Counted from the first letter of the stretch, positions 1 to 5,689 are shown. The stretch: DNA of 6,601 nt from an uncultured Lachnospiraceae bacterium (GCA_944376975.1 CALWEE010000092.1:1-6601), one strand, 5' to 3'. Notes: a model not told the origin generated them from the letters alone. Translations and numbers: made by a program.

Positions 1-1071
1 GAAGAGGCGCGGCCCCATGTGATCGCCATCATGAACGAATCCTGGGCAGACTTTGAAAGTTTCGGGAATCTGGAACTGAATAAAAGCGTGATGGAATATA
101 TGAACAGCCTGGATGCCATCCGCGGGTCGGCATACGCGTCCGTTTTCGGAGCGGGGACAAGCGCCAGCGAGTTTGAGTTCCTCACCGGCCATTCCATGGC
201 CTTCCTGCCCTCCGGGAGCATACCTTATCAACAGTATGTCCTGAGACCCACCGAGTCCCTGGCGTCGATACTGAAAGAAAACGGATATACCTGTCTGGCC
301 CATCATCCCGGGGAAAGATCTTCCTGGAACCGGGATCAGGCTTATCCGCTGTTGGGTTTCGACGCGTTTAAGTGCGCGGACGAGATGAACGTGGAGCTGA
401 CGATGGAGCACGGCTATGTGAGCGACCGGTCTTCTTTTGAGCAGATCATCTATGAACTGGAGCATAAAGAACCGGGGGAAAAGCTGTTCCTTTTCAATGT
501 GACCATCCAGAATCATGGAAGCTATGAGGACGCGGATTTTGTATCGGATGTTTACGTGGAAGGCGCCAAAGGCAAGTATCCCCTGGCGGAACAGTATCTG
601 ACGCTGGTGGATAAAACAGACGACGCCTTTCGGATGCTCATCGAATACCTGGAAGATTTCGACGAACCGGTGATCCTGCTCATGTTCGGCGATCACCAGC
701 CGGCGCTGGAAGAAGATTTCCTCGATCGGGCCTATGGCGTGAAGCAGGAAGACATGACGATGGGGCAGTATCTGGATAAATTTAAAGTACCCTATATCAT
801 ATGGGCGAATTACGATCTGGGGGAAGATGAGGGGAAGGATACGAGCCTGAATTTCCTCGCTCAGGAGCTTTTAAAATACGCGGGCATCCCTGCCGGGGAC
901 TATGGAGACTATCTGAACGGGTTCCGGGAAACGGTGCCGGTGGTGTCTTTCGCGGGCTATAAAGACGCGCGAGGCAACGCGTACAGCCATCTGGAAGATA
1001 CGGTCTTTACACAGGATATACATAATTATCAGATCGTCCAGTACGGTATTTTGTTTGACAGACAGAAATAA
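1..1071 (+). CDS. LTA synthase family protein (sulfatase-fold phosphoglycerol transferase), 3' part
   Basis: The frame is open from base 1, so the gene enters from the left and only 356 C-terminal residues are visible; the N-terminal membrane helices expected for the family lie outside. The visible part is the extracellular alkaline-phosphatase-superfamily domain. Signature elements occur in the LtaS order: IMNES near residues 10-14 (metal-binding Glu13), GAGTSASEFE near 50-59 (Thr53 is the likely nucleophile), SWNR near 108-111 (matching the conserved W-x-R substrate site), QNHG near 170-173, and FGDHQP near 229-234 (metal-binding Asp231 and His232). All catalytic positions are present, so it is probably active. 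Family members transfer glycerol-phosphate from phosphatidylglycerol onto lipoteichoic acid or related glycopolymers outside the cell membrane. Whether this one makes lipoteichoic acid, primes it or modifies another polymer cannot be told. GTG at 19 and ATG at 31 are internal codons, not starts. A terminator follows the stop directly. Confidence 0.9.
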   Translation, partial: EEARPHVIAIMNESWADFESFGNLELNKSVMEYMNSLDAIRGSAYASVFGAGTSASEFEFLTGHSMAFLPSGSIPYQQYVLRPTESLASILKENGYTCLAHHPGERSSWNRDQAYPLLGFDAFKCADEMNVELTMEHGYVSDRSSFEQIIYELEHKEPGEKLFLFNVTIQNHGSYEDADFVSDVYVEGAKGKYPLAEQYLTLVDKTDDAFRMLIEYLEDFDEPVILLMFGDHQPALEEDFLDRAYGVKQEDMTMGQYLDKFKVPYIIWANYDLGEDEGKDTSLNFLAQELLKYAGIPAGDYGDYLNGFRETVPVVSFAGYKDARGNAYSHLEDTVFTQDIHNYQIVQYGILFDRQK

Positions 1072-1122
1072 AAAAGCGGCGCTCCATCATCCGGTTGGAT
1101 GGCGGGGCGCCGTTCGGTTTTT
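1072..1122. terminator. Bidirectional intrinsic terminator between convergent genes
   Basis: Arms CGGCGC (1077-1082) and GCGCCG (1107-1112) enclose further pairing CCATC/GATGG, with a small asymmetric internal loop. Read on the - strand, the stem is followed almost at once by TTTTT (complement of A1071-A1075), a good terminator for the regulator gene ending at 1144. Read on the + strand, the stem is followed after 5 nt by TTTTT (1118-1122), a weaker terminator for the LTA-synthase-like gene. Confidence 0.75.
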
Positions 1123-1131
1123 ATCGCTTTG

Positions 1132-1146
1132 TGACGCGGAGCGTCA
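1132..1146. repeat. Small perfect hairpin over the regulator stop codon
   Basis: TGACGC and GCGTCA, 6-bp arms with a GGA loop, form a perfect inverted repeat whose right end contains the stop codon of the - strand regulator (complement of 1144-1146). It has no adjacent T-run and is not a terminator by itself. It may protect the mRNA end or arise by chance. Confidence 0.4.
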
Positions 1147-1524
1147 GAAATAATACGCTTCATCCGGATACTCAGGGACATCGGATTCTTCCATATAGAG
1201 CATACGGTGGACAGCCTGGTGCATCTCCGGATGACGGCGGAATTGGCGGATGATCTCTTTTTCGTAGCGGTTCAAAGACAGGTGGGGCGGCGTATCTTCA
1301 TGCCGGTAGCCAAAAGCTTCCAGCACGTCGTCGATATGGTACAGATCGCAAAGCCGCATCAACGTGTCCGCGTCGGGCTGCGTATGTCCGCTTTCCCAGC
1401 CATAGACGGTTTTCGGGGCAACAGGCACATCGTTCGTGGACAAAGTCTGAGCTACGTTTTTTACACTTAAATGACATTTCTTTCGATAATATTTCAGTCG
1501 TTCTGCTATCAGTGGATTTTTCAT
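1144..1524 (-). CDS. XRE-family helix-turn-helix transcriptional regulator
   Basis: This is a 126-residue cytoplasmic DNA-binding protein. Residues about 5-72 form a Cro/CI-type helix-turn-helix: helix 1 at AERLKYYRKK, helix 2 at LSVKNVAQTL (19-28), recognition region VAPKTVYGWESG (35-46), then PDADTLMRLCDLYHI. A basic, His/Arg-rich helical tail (IIRQFRRHPEMHQAVHRML, about 91-109) follows and probably mediates dimerisation. There is no S24 peptidase or metalloprotease domain, so it is not a LexA/CI self-cleaving repressor. The ATG at 1524 is supported by the ribosome binding site AAGAGGTG (complement of 1530-1537), 5 nt upstream, and by a near-consensus promoter. It is transcribed away from a second small regulator gene through a shared 132-bp gap, so autoregulation and cross-control are likely by inference. 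The target genes are unknown. Confidence 0.85.
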   Translation of the reverse strand: MKNPLIAERLKYYRKKCHLSVKNVAQTLSTNDVPVAPKTVYGWESGHTQPDADTLMRLCDLYHIDDVLEAFGYRHEDTPPHLSLNRYEKEIIRQFRRHPEMHQAVHRMLYMEESDVPEYPDEAYYF

Positions 1525-1546
1525 GATGTCACCTCTTTGTTGTTTA

Positions 1547-1576
1547 ATTTTAGCCCGTAGTCTTGCGGCGTGTCAA
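1547..1576 (-). promoter_or_regulatory. Promoter of the XRE regulator gene (- strand)
   Basis: On the - strand a perfect -35 TTGACA (complement of 1571-1576) is followed after 18 nt by -10 TAAAAT (complement of 1547-1552), 5 of 6 to consensus. Transcription would start near 1540, leaving a leader of only about 15 nt that carries the ribosome binding site. Confidence 0.75.
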
Positions 1577-1577
1577 T

Positions 1578-1587
1578 CAATATATTG
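1578..1587. promoter_or_regulatory. Candidate operator: 10-bp palindrome between divergent promoters
   Basis: CAATATATTG is a perfect palindrome lying between the -35 boxes of the two divergent promoters and overlapping the + strand -35 box by 3 bp. A dimeric HTH protein bound here could act on both promoters. AT-rich palindromes also arise by chance, so function is inferred from position only. Confidence 0.35.
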
Positions 1588-1613
1588 CCTTTCTTTTAAA
1601 ACAAGAATATAAT
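1585..1613 (+). promoter_or_regulatory. Promoter of the small HTH gene (+ strand)
   Basis: TTGCCT (1585-1590, 4 of 6 to consensus) and a perfect TATAAT (1608-1613) are separated by exactly 17 nt. Transcription would start near 1620, giving a leader of about 37 nt with the ribosome binding site AAAGGA at 1642-1647. Confidence 0.7.
1591..1607. promoter_or_regulatory. Candidate operator: inverted repeat filling the + promoter spacer
   Basis: TTCTT (1591-1595) and AAGAA (1603-1607) are perfect inverted arms around a 7-nt centre. Together they occupy exactly the 17-bp spacer between the -35 and -10 boxes of the small HTH gene promoter. A repressor bound there would block RNA polymerase. The assignment rests on position and symmetry alone. 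Confidence 0.35.
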
Positions 1614-1656
1614 AAAAAGCAACACGTAAAAATCTTCAAATAAAGGAAAAGATGCG

Positions 1657-1851
1657 ATGGATATTTCAGTAAGGGTTCGTAAGAAACTGGCCGAAGAAGG
1701 GTGTTTGCTCGAAAAGATCAGCAAAGATACGGGGATCGATATGTCAAAACTTGAGGAACGGGGCCGGAAGCTGAGCGGTGAGGAACTGCTGGTATTGTGC
1801 AGCTACATGAACTGGGATCCCAGGGATTTCTGGGAACCGGACGAAAAGTGA
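1657..1851 (+). CDS. Small Cro-like helix-turn-helix protein
   Basis: This 64-residue protein is almost nothing but a DNA-binding domain. The helical pattern is RVRKKLAEEG (6-15), LLEKISKDTGI (17-27, the first HTH helix and turn), MSKLEERGRKL (29-39, recognition helix) and SGEELLVLCSYMNWDPRDFW (40-59). This fits the small XRE/Cro class, in which the closing motif resembles L-x-V-x-P-x-x-F. The ATG at 1657 has the ribosome binding site AGGA (1644-1647) 9 nt upstream and a strong promoter behind it. It is divergent from the larger XRE regulator, so the two may form a CI/Cro-like mutual repression pair, or one may be antirepressor to the other. No terminator is seen before the downstream CDF gene, so read-through is possible. 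Its function beyond DNA binding is unknown. Confidence 0.75.
   Translation: MDISVRVRKKLAEEGCLLEKISKDTGIDMSKLEERGRKLSGEELLVLCSYMNWDPRDFWEPDEK
1812..1823. repeat. 12-bp perfect palindrome inside the small HTH gene
   Basis: CTGGGATCCCAG is perfectly self-complementary and is followed by two related 9-mers, CAGGGATTT and CTGGGAACC. It lies in the sequence encoding the NWDPRDFWEP tail. It may be a coincidence of codon choice, or a downstream operator. Confidence 0.35.
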
Positions 1852-1873
1852 CCGGACGGCGTTTGGGCATATC

Positions 1874-1902
1874 TTGATTTTTGACAGGAGCCATGATACA
1901 AT
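1874..1902 (+). promoter_or_regulatory. Extended -10 promoter of the CDF transporter gene
   Basis: TTGATT (1874-1879) lies 17 nt from TACAAT (1897-1902, 5 of 6), which is preceded by the extended -10 dinucleotide TG at 1894-1895. A perfect TTGACA at 1881-1886 has no -10 box at acceptable spacing and appears unused. Transcription would start near 1909. No metal riboswitch or clear operator is visible in this short leader. Confidence 0.55.
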
Positions 1903-1938
1903 GAGGACTTAAATATCCAGGATATGCAGGTGATCGTT

Positions 1939-3129
1939 ATGACTCAGTTACTCGTACGTTTATTCATAAAAAACCGGGACGCCATCCATGATCCGAAGGT
2001 GCGCCAGTCCTACGGGATCTTAAGCGGCGGCGTAGGGATCTTGTGCAATGTGCTTTTGTGCCTTTTTAAGCTCTTTGCGGGGCTGATGACCGGCGCGGTA
2101 TCCATTATGGCGGACGCGTTCAACAATCTTTCCGACGCGGCGTCATCGGTCGTTACGCTGATCGGGTTCAAGATGGCGGGAAAGCCGGCCGATCCGGGCC
2201 ATCCGTTCGGCCATGGGCGGATCGAGTATCTGTCCGGACTGTTCATCGCGGCGGCCATCCTGCTGATGGGCTTTGAGCTGCTCCAGTCTTCCGTGGAAAA
2301 GATCATCCACCCGGAGGAACTGGTCTTCAGCCGCCTTTCCGTGGCGATACTGGCCGTGTCCATATTGGTAAAGCTGTGGATGTCCCGGTTTAACAGGGCG
2401 CTTGGTAAGCGTATCGATTCGGAGACGATGAAAGCGACAGCGGCGGACAGCCTGAGCGACTGCGTATCCACAGGCGCGGTCCTTCTGGGGCTCGTCATCT
2501 TCGGTACGACAGGAAAAAATATCGACGGCATCGTAGGCGCCATCGTCGCCCTGTTCGTTCTGTCAGCCGGTTTTTCCACGGCGAAAGACACAATCCAGCC
2601 TCTTTTGGGATCGGCGCCGTCACCGGAACTGGTGCAGGATATCTATCAGACCGTCATGAGCCATGAAGGCGTGCTGGGCGTCCATGACATGATCGTCCAC
2701 GATTACGGGCCGGGCCGCCGTCTCATATCCCTTCACGCGGAAGTTTCTTACAAAGCCGATATACTGAAAGCCCATGACATGATCGACAATATCGAAAGAG
2801 AGCTGGACGAACGCTTCATGTGCGAGTCGACCATCCATATGGATCCCATCGTCACGGACGATCCGGAATTGAACCGTTTCAGGCAGGAAGTGGAGCGGTT
2901 CGTAAAAGAAGAAGATCCCCGCTGGCAGATCCACGATTTCCGTATGGTCCGGGGCAATACCCACATCAATCTCATCTTTGACGTGGTCGTTTCACCGGAC
3001 GATATGGACCGCGCCGGAGAGATCGAAAAACAGATCGGGGACAGGATCCATAAGGCGCACGCGAATGTATACGCCGTTATCCGGGTGGAATACAGTTTTG
3101 TGGGAAGCGCGGATAAAAAAGAAGCATAG
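1939..3129 (+). CDS. Cation diffusion facilitator (CDF) family metal exporter
   Basis: This integral membrane antiporter of the CDF family exports divalent metal in exchange for protons. The start chosen is ATG 1939 (396 residues), with AGGTG 6 nt upstream. The in-frame ATG at 1924 has a purine run only 1 nt away, and the MTQLLVRLFIKN start fits the clostridial relatives better. Several transmembrane helices fill residues about 28-215. TM2 carries DAFNNLSD (59-66) and TM5 carries DSLSD (170-174), giving a likely transport site Asn62, Asp66, Asp170, Asp174. There is no His as in typical Zn-selective members, which leans towards Mn2+ or a broad range (inference). The HPFGHGRIEY motif (88-97) follows. 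The cytoplasmic dimerisation domain (about 229-305, ending HMDPI) is followed by a second, similar unit (309-388). The gene is monocistronic, with its own promoter and a strong terminator. Confidence 0.92.
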   Translation: MTQLLVRLFIKNRDAIHDPKVRQSYGILSGGVGILCNVLLCLFKLFAGLMTGAVSIMADAFNNLSDAASSVVTLIGFKMAGKPADPGHPFGHGRIEYLSGLFIAAAILLMGFELLQSSVEKIIHPEELVFSRLSVAILAVSILVKLWMSRFNRALGKRIDSETMKATAADSLSDCVSTGAVLLGLVIFGTTGKNIDGIVGAIVALFVLSAGFSTAKDTIQPLLGSAPSPELVQDIYQTVMSHEGVLGVHDMIVHDYGPGRRLISLHAEVSYKADILKAHDMIDNIERELDERFMCESTIHMDPIVTDDPELNRFRQEVERFVKEEDPRWQIHDFRMVRGNTHINLIFDVVVSPDDMDRAGEIEKQIGDRIHKAHANVYAVIRVEYSFVGSADKKEA

Positions 3130-3162
3130 GACGAAAAGGCATACATAGACGACAGGCCGGTC

Positions 3163-3210
3163 ATCCGGAGAAACAATCGTTTGAGGACGGTTCTTTCTCC
3201 GGATTTTTTT
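3163..3210 (+). terminator. Strong intrinsic terminator of the CDF gene
   Basis: A perfect 11-bp stem, ATCCGGAGAAA (3163-3173) with TTTCTCCGGAT (3194-3204), continues after one mismatch into AATCGT/ACGGTT pairing around a 6-nt loop. It is followed by a T-run to 3210. The - strand side has no T-run, so it acts only on rightward transcripts. Confidence 0.92.
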
Positions 3211-3254
3211 CGCCGGCCGCGCCGGCGTCTGACCGGCCCGGGAGACGGCCGTCA
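3211..3254 (-). repeat. Two GC-rich hairpins downstream of the ABC operon
   Basis: CGCCGGC-CGC-GCCGGCG (3211-3227) is a perfect 7-bp inverted repeat. Next to it TGACCGGCC (3230-3238) pairs with GGCCGTCA (3247-3254), with one bulged C. On the - strand they follow the permease stop codon by about 7 nt and lead into an A-run, not a T-run. They are therefore not classical terminators, but could stabilise the 3' end of the ABC operon mRNA or slow polymerase. Confidence 0.5.
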
Positions 3255-3261
3255 ATGGCGA

Positions 3262-4047
3262 TCAGAGCCTTTTTTGGTAGATCTTTTCCAGAAGGCCGAT
3301 CAGAGCGTACAGACCGACGGCGATAAAGCACAGCAGGACGATGCTCATGATCACCCAGCTGAGCTTGAAGACCTGGCTGCCGTAGATGATCAGATAACCG
3401 ATCCCGGCGTTCGCTGCCAGAAATTCACCGATGATGACGCCGACGAGACATAATCCGATGTTCGCTTTCATATTGCTGATCAGAGAGGGGATGCTTCCCG
3501 GAAGGATGACCTTGGAGAGGATCTCTTTTTTGCCGCCGCCAAGGGTCCGGATCAGCAGCAGTTTATCCCCGTCGGTTTCGGAAAAACAGGTATAAAGATG
3601 GATGACCGTGTTGAAAATGGCCAGTGAAACGGCGCACACGATGATGGTCTTCATATTGTTCCCGAGCCAGACGATGAGGATGGGCGCCAGGGCCGTTTTC
3701 GGCAGACTGTTGAGAACGACCAGGTAAGGCTCGCATATGGCGGCGGCCTTCCGGTTCCACCAGAGGATAACGGCTATGCCGGTGCCGAGGATGAGGACGA
3801 TGACAAAACTGAGCAAGGTTTCGTATAACGTGACGCCGATATGGTAAAAGACCGTTCCGTCCCGCGCCATGTCGATGAACGTGGCCAGAACGCGGGAGGG
3901 GCTGCTGAAAATGAACGCGTCCAGTATATGAAGACGGGTGGTCGCCTCCCACAGGCCGAAGAATAAAACGGCGGTCAGTATCTGAACGCACCGAACAAAA
4001 CGGCGGCGCTGGCGGTAATGGGTCAAAAAAGCCTGTTGTCTATCCAT
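3262..4047 (-). CDS. ABC transporter permease, SsuC/TauC/ThiX-like
   Basis: This 261-residue inner component of an ABC importer has about six membrane helices (near 22-38, 68-95, 105-128, 133-152, 195-217 and 232-255) after a basic N-terminus. The BPD_transp_1 type is shown by SLPKTALAPILIVWLG (114-129), by the coupling-helix (EAA-like) loop LGGGKKEILSKVILPGSIP (169-187) that contacts the ATPase, and by VGVIIGEFLAANAGIGYLI (202-220). This subfamily imports sulfonates, taurine, nitrate or pyrimidine/thiamine precursors; the substrate cannot be read from the permease alone. The ATG at 4047 lies inside the last codons of the ATPase gene (8-bp overlap), with GGGGTGA just upstream, so translation is coupled. 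It is the last gene of the operon and runs convergently towards the CDF gene. Confidence 0.92.
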   Translation of the reverse strand: MDRQQAFLTHYRQRRRFVRCVQILTAVLFFGLWEATTRLHILDAFIFSSPSRVLATFIDMARDGTVFYHIGVTLYETLLSFVIVLILGTGIAVILWWNRKAAAICEPYLVVLNSLPKTALAPILIVWLGNNMKTIIVCAVSLAIFNTVIHLYTCFSETDGDKLLLIRTLGGGKKEILSKVILPGSIPSLISNMKANIGLCLVGVIIGEFLAANAGIGYLIIYGSQVFKLSWVIMSIVLLCFIAVGLYALIGLLEKIYQKRL

Positions 4048-4801
4048 TCAGTTCACCCCACAGCTGATTGAAATAGTCTTTGAATTCTTTGGCCGAGCGG
4101 GCTTTGAGCGGCGTTTTTTCCTCCAGGGAAAGCCGGATGGGCACCTGGGCTTTCACGCGGCTGGGCCGCCCGGATAAAACGATGACCCGGTCACAGAAAC
4201 TGATGGCTTCAGATATATCGTGGGTGACCAGGATGGCGCTTTTGTGTTTCCGGCGAAGGATCTTATAGACATCTTCGGCCACGTTGAGCCGTGTCTGATA
4301 ATCCAGGGCGGAGAACGGTTCGTCAAGGAGCAGGAGATTGGGCTTCATGGCCAGTGTACGGATCAGGGCGGCCCGCTGGCGCATGCCGCCGGATAACTGG
4401 GACGGACGGACATGTTTAAAAGCGTCCAGACCGTAATCCCGGAGCATCTGCTCCACCGGTTTAATATATCCCGGCGTCATCTGATGGTTGATCTCAAGGC
4501 CGAGGGTGACGTTCTGATAAACGGTCCGCCATTCCAGAAGATGATCTTTCTGGAGCATATAGCCTATGGGCATCTTGTGGTTTCTTGAAAGGGCTTTGTG
4601 AATCTTTATTCTGCCGGCTTCCGGCGTGAGCAATCCGAAGATCAGGGAAAGAAGCGTCGTCTTGCCACAGCCGCTTGGCCCGATGATCCCAAGAAATTCA
4701 TTAAAATGAACTTGAAAGGAAAGATGATCCAGTGCCTTTGTTTCTCCGTCAAGCGTGTGATAGGCGTAGTCGATATGATCGACGCTCAACAAAGGTTCCA
4801 T
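4040..4801 (-). CDS. ABC transporter ATP-binding protein, SsuB/TauB/ThiZ-like
   Basis: This 253-residue cytoplasmic ATPase powers the importer with the overlapping permease. All nucleotide-binding motifs are intact: Walker A GPSGCGKTT (41-49), Q-loop Gln84 in YMLQKDHLLEW, signature LSGGM (136-140), Walker B LLLLDEP (156-162), D-loop SALD (164-167) and switch His194 in VTHD. The Q-x-D-x-LL-x-W-RTV-x-x-NV run is characteristic of the sulfonate/nitrate/taurine/thiamine-precursor branch. The stretch between Walker A and the Q-loop is short. The start is ATG 4801: the open frame extends to a TTG at 4819, but the ideal ribosome binding site AAGGAGGA (complement of 4806-4813) sits inside that extension, 4 nt before ATG 4801. 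It is the first gene of a two-gene operon. No substrate-binding protein gene lies next to it. Confidence 0.93.
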   Translation of the reverse strand: MEPLLSVDHIDYAYHTLDGETKALDHLSFQVHFNEFLGIIGPSGCGKTTLLSLIFGLLTPEAGRIKIHKALSRNHKMPIGYMLQKDHLLEWRTVYQNVTLGLEINHQMTPGYIKPVEQMLRDYGLDAFKHVRPSQLSGGMRQRAALIRTLAMKPNLLLLDEPFSALDYQTRLNVAEDVYKILRRKHKSAILVTHDISEAISFCDRVIVLSGRPSRVKAQVPIRLSLEEKTPLKARSAKEFKDYFNQLWGELNG

Positions 4802-4844
4802 AGAATCCTCCTTGTTCAAAGGCAGGTCAAATACCTATATAGTT

Positions 4845-4876
4845 ATCATATGCAAATAAAGAAATATGCTACTCAA
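4845..4876 (-). promoter_or_regulatory. Possible promoter of the ABC importer operon (- strand)
   Basis: On the - strand TATGAT (complement of 4845-4850, 5 of 6) lies downstream of TTGAGT (complement of 4871-4876, 4 of 6), but the 20-nt spacing is long. TATATA further down is an alternative -10. The gap 4802-4938 must hold a promoter for the operon, but the exact element is uncertain. A direct repeat ATATGC (4848-4853 and 4864-4869) lies over it. No riboswitch fold was recognised. Confidence 0.3.
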
Positions 4877-4889
4877 TTTGCCCGGAATA

Positions 4890-4898
4890 TGTTATACT
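4890..4898 (+). promoter_or_regulatory. Extended -10 promoter of the SurA-like/sfsA/pcrA operon
   Basis: TGTTATACT holds -10 TATACT (4893-4898, 5 of 6) with the extended TG motif at 4890-4891. The -35 region at 17 nt spacing (TACTCA) is poor, as is common for extended -10 promoters. The start point would be near 4905, with a leader of about 34 nt containing AAAGGAG at 4926-4932. Confidence 0.55.
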
Positions 4899-4938
4899 GG
4901 GAAGGCAACAACGGGAAAAGTGTTGAAAGGAGTTTGAC

Positions 4939-5685
4939 ATGAAGAAGAATAAAGCAGGTTTTGCTGTATTCTGTTTTATATGCGGCATCATCATGGGCGC
5001 GATCATCGGCGTGCTGATCGGCATGTTCCTGTTTGGGAATAAAACCGGACAGACTACAGGCGAAACGAAAGAACCGGTCACAGTAGAGTCGGAAGGCCAG
5101 ACCCAGAGCGGGCAGGAGCCTCAGGCTGAAACCGAGGCGGACGCCCGGGAAGAAGATACGATATCGGTCATCACCGTGGGCGACCAGACGATCTCCATGG
5201 TGGAGATGAACGTATACCTTTACCAGCTCCGTGATTTCTATACGACCCAGTACGGCGAGTCTCCGTGGAACACGACGATGGACGACGGGACGCTCCTGGG
5301 TGACTACGCGAAGAATGAACTGTACAACGGCCTCGTGCGCACAGAGATCCTGATCGCGAAAGCCGGCGATTACGACGTGGCGCTGACCGATGAAGAAAAG
5401 CAGCAGTGCGCGGACGCGGCGAAAGAGTATATCGACAGTCTGGGCAGCGCGATCTGTCAGGACTTCGGGCTGACGCTGGAGGGCGTGACAACGGTCAATG
5501 AAAAAGAAGCGTTGTCCACGAAGGTTTACAACGCGGCGTTGGATCAGCTTTCCTCCGAAACAGGCGAGACCTCCGACGAAGCGCTGGCGGAAGCGTTTGA
5601 AGAACAGTATGCCCAGTGGCAGAGTGAATACACCGTGGAGACCGATCCCATCTGGGACAACATCGTTGTCGGCTCGGTCGGCTGA
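4939..5685 (+). CDS. Membrane-anchored SurA N-terminal-like (PrsA-related) protein without PPIase domain
   Basis: This 248-residue protein is probably exposed outside the membrane. Residues 7-33 form one hydrophobic helix with glycines at 16, 20, 24 and 28, a regular glycine-zipper pattern. Cys12 and Cys15 are not in a lipobox, so this looks like a membrane anchor rather than a lipoprotein signal. Residues 35-74 are a Thr/Glu/Gln-rich linker. From about 75 comes a helical region starting ISVITVGDQTISMVEMNVYL, typical of the SurA_N/PrsA chaperone fold, followed by acidic helices. No parvulin-type rotamase domain follows, so a holdase or chaperone role is more likely than prolyl isomerase; this is inference from weak similarity. 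The ATG has AAAGGAG 6 nt upstream. It is first in an operon with sfsA (4-nt gap) and pcrA; no functional link between them is obvious. Confidence 0.75.
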   Translation: MKKNKAGFAVFCFICGIIMGAIIGVLIGMFLFGNKTGQTTGETKEPVTVESEGQTQSGQEPQAETEADAREEDTISVITVGDQTISMVEMNVYLYQLRDFYTTQYGESPWNTTMDDGTLLGDYAKNELYNGLVRTEILIAKAGDYDVALTDEEKQQCADAAKEYIDSLGSAICQDFGLTLEGVTTVNEKEALSTKVYNAALDQLSSETGETSDEALAEAFEEQYAQWQSEYTVETDPIWDNIVVGSVG

Positions 5686-5689
5686 TATC

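Noticed and set aside
1144..1851. Toxin-antitoxin module
   Set aside because: Both proteins look like DNA-binding HTH proteins, neither resembles a toxin, and they are divergent rather than co-transcribed.
1881..1886. Perfect TTGACA as -35 box of the CDF promoter
   Set aside because: No -10 box lies at 16-18 nt; the TACAAT box is only 10 nt away. TTGATT at 1874 has the correct 17-nt spacing.
1924..1938. Upstream ATG for the CDF gene at 1924
   Set aside because: The nearest purine run ends only 1 nt before it. ATG 1939 has AGGTG at good spacing and gives the more family-like N-terminus. It cannot be fully excluded.
2010..2591. A 193-residue - strand frame within the CDF gene
   Set aside because: It is a shadow of the clearly coding CDF frame, with no domain or ribosome binding site.
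1144..3129. Prophage or integrative element remnant
   Set aside because: Apart from the CI/Cro-like layout there is no integrase, attachment-site repeat, or phage structural or replication gene in the window.
4802..4819. TTG start for the ABC ATPase at 4819
   Set aside because: The extension contains the AAGGAGGA ribosome binding site itself, which serves ATG 4801.
4802..4938. TPP or other riboswitch ahead of the ABC importer operon
   Set aside because: The gap is AT-rich, is shared with a divergent promoter, and shows none of the conserved riboswitch core sequences or stems.
5498..5689. Longer sfsA beginning at ATG 5498
   Set aside because: The added residues are Arg/Pro-rich and unlike the SfsA family, and overlap the end of the SurA-like gene in another frame. 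The family-like N-terminus begins at 5690.
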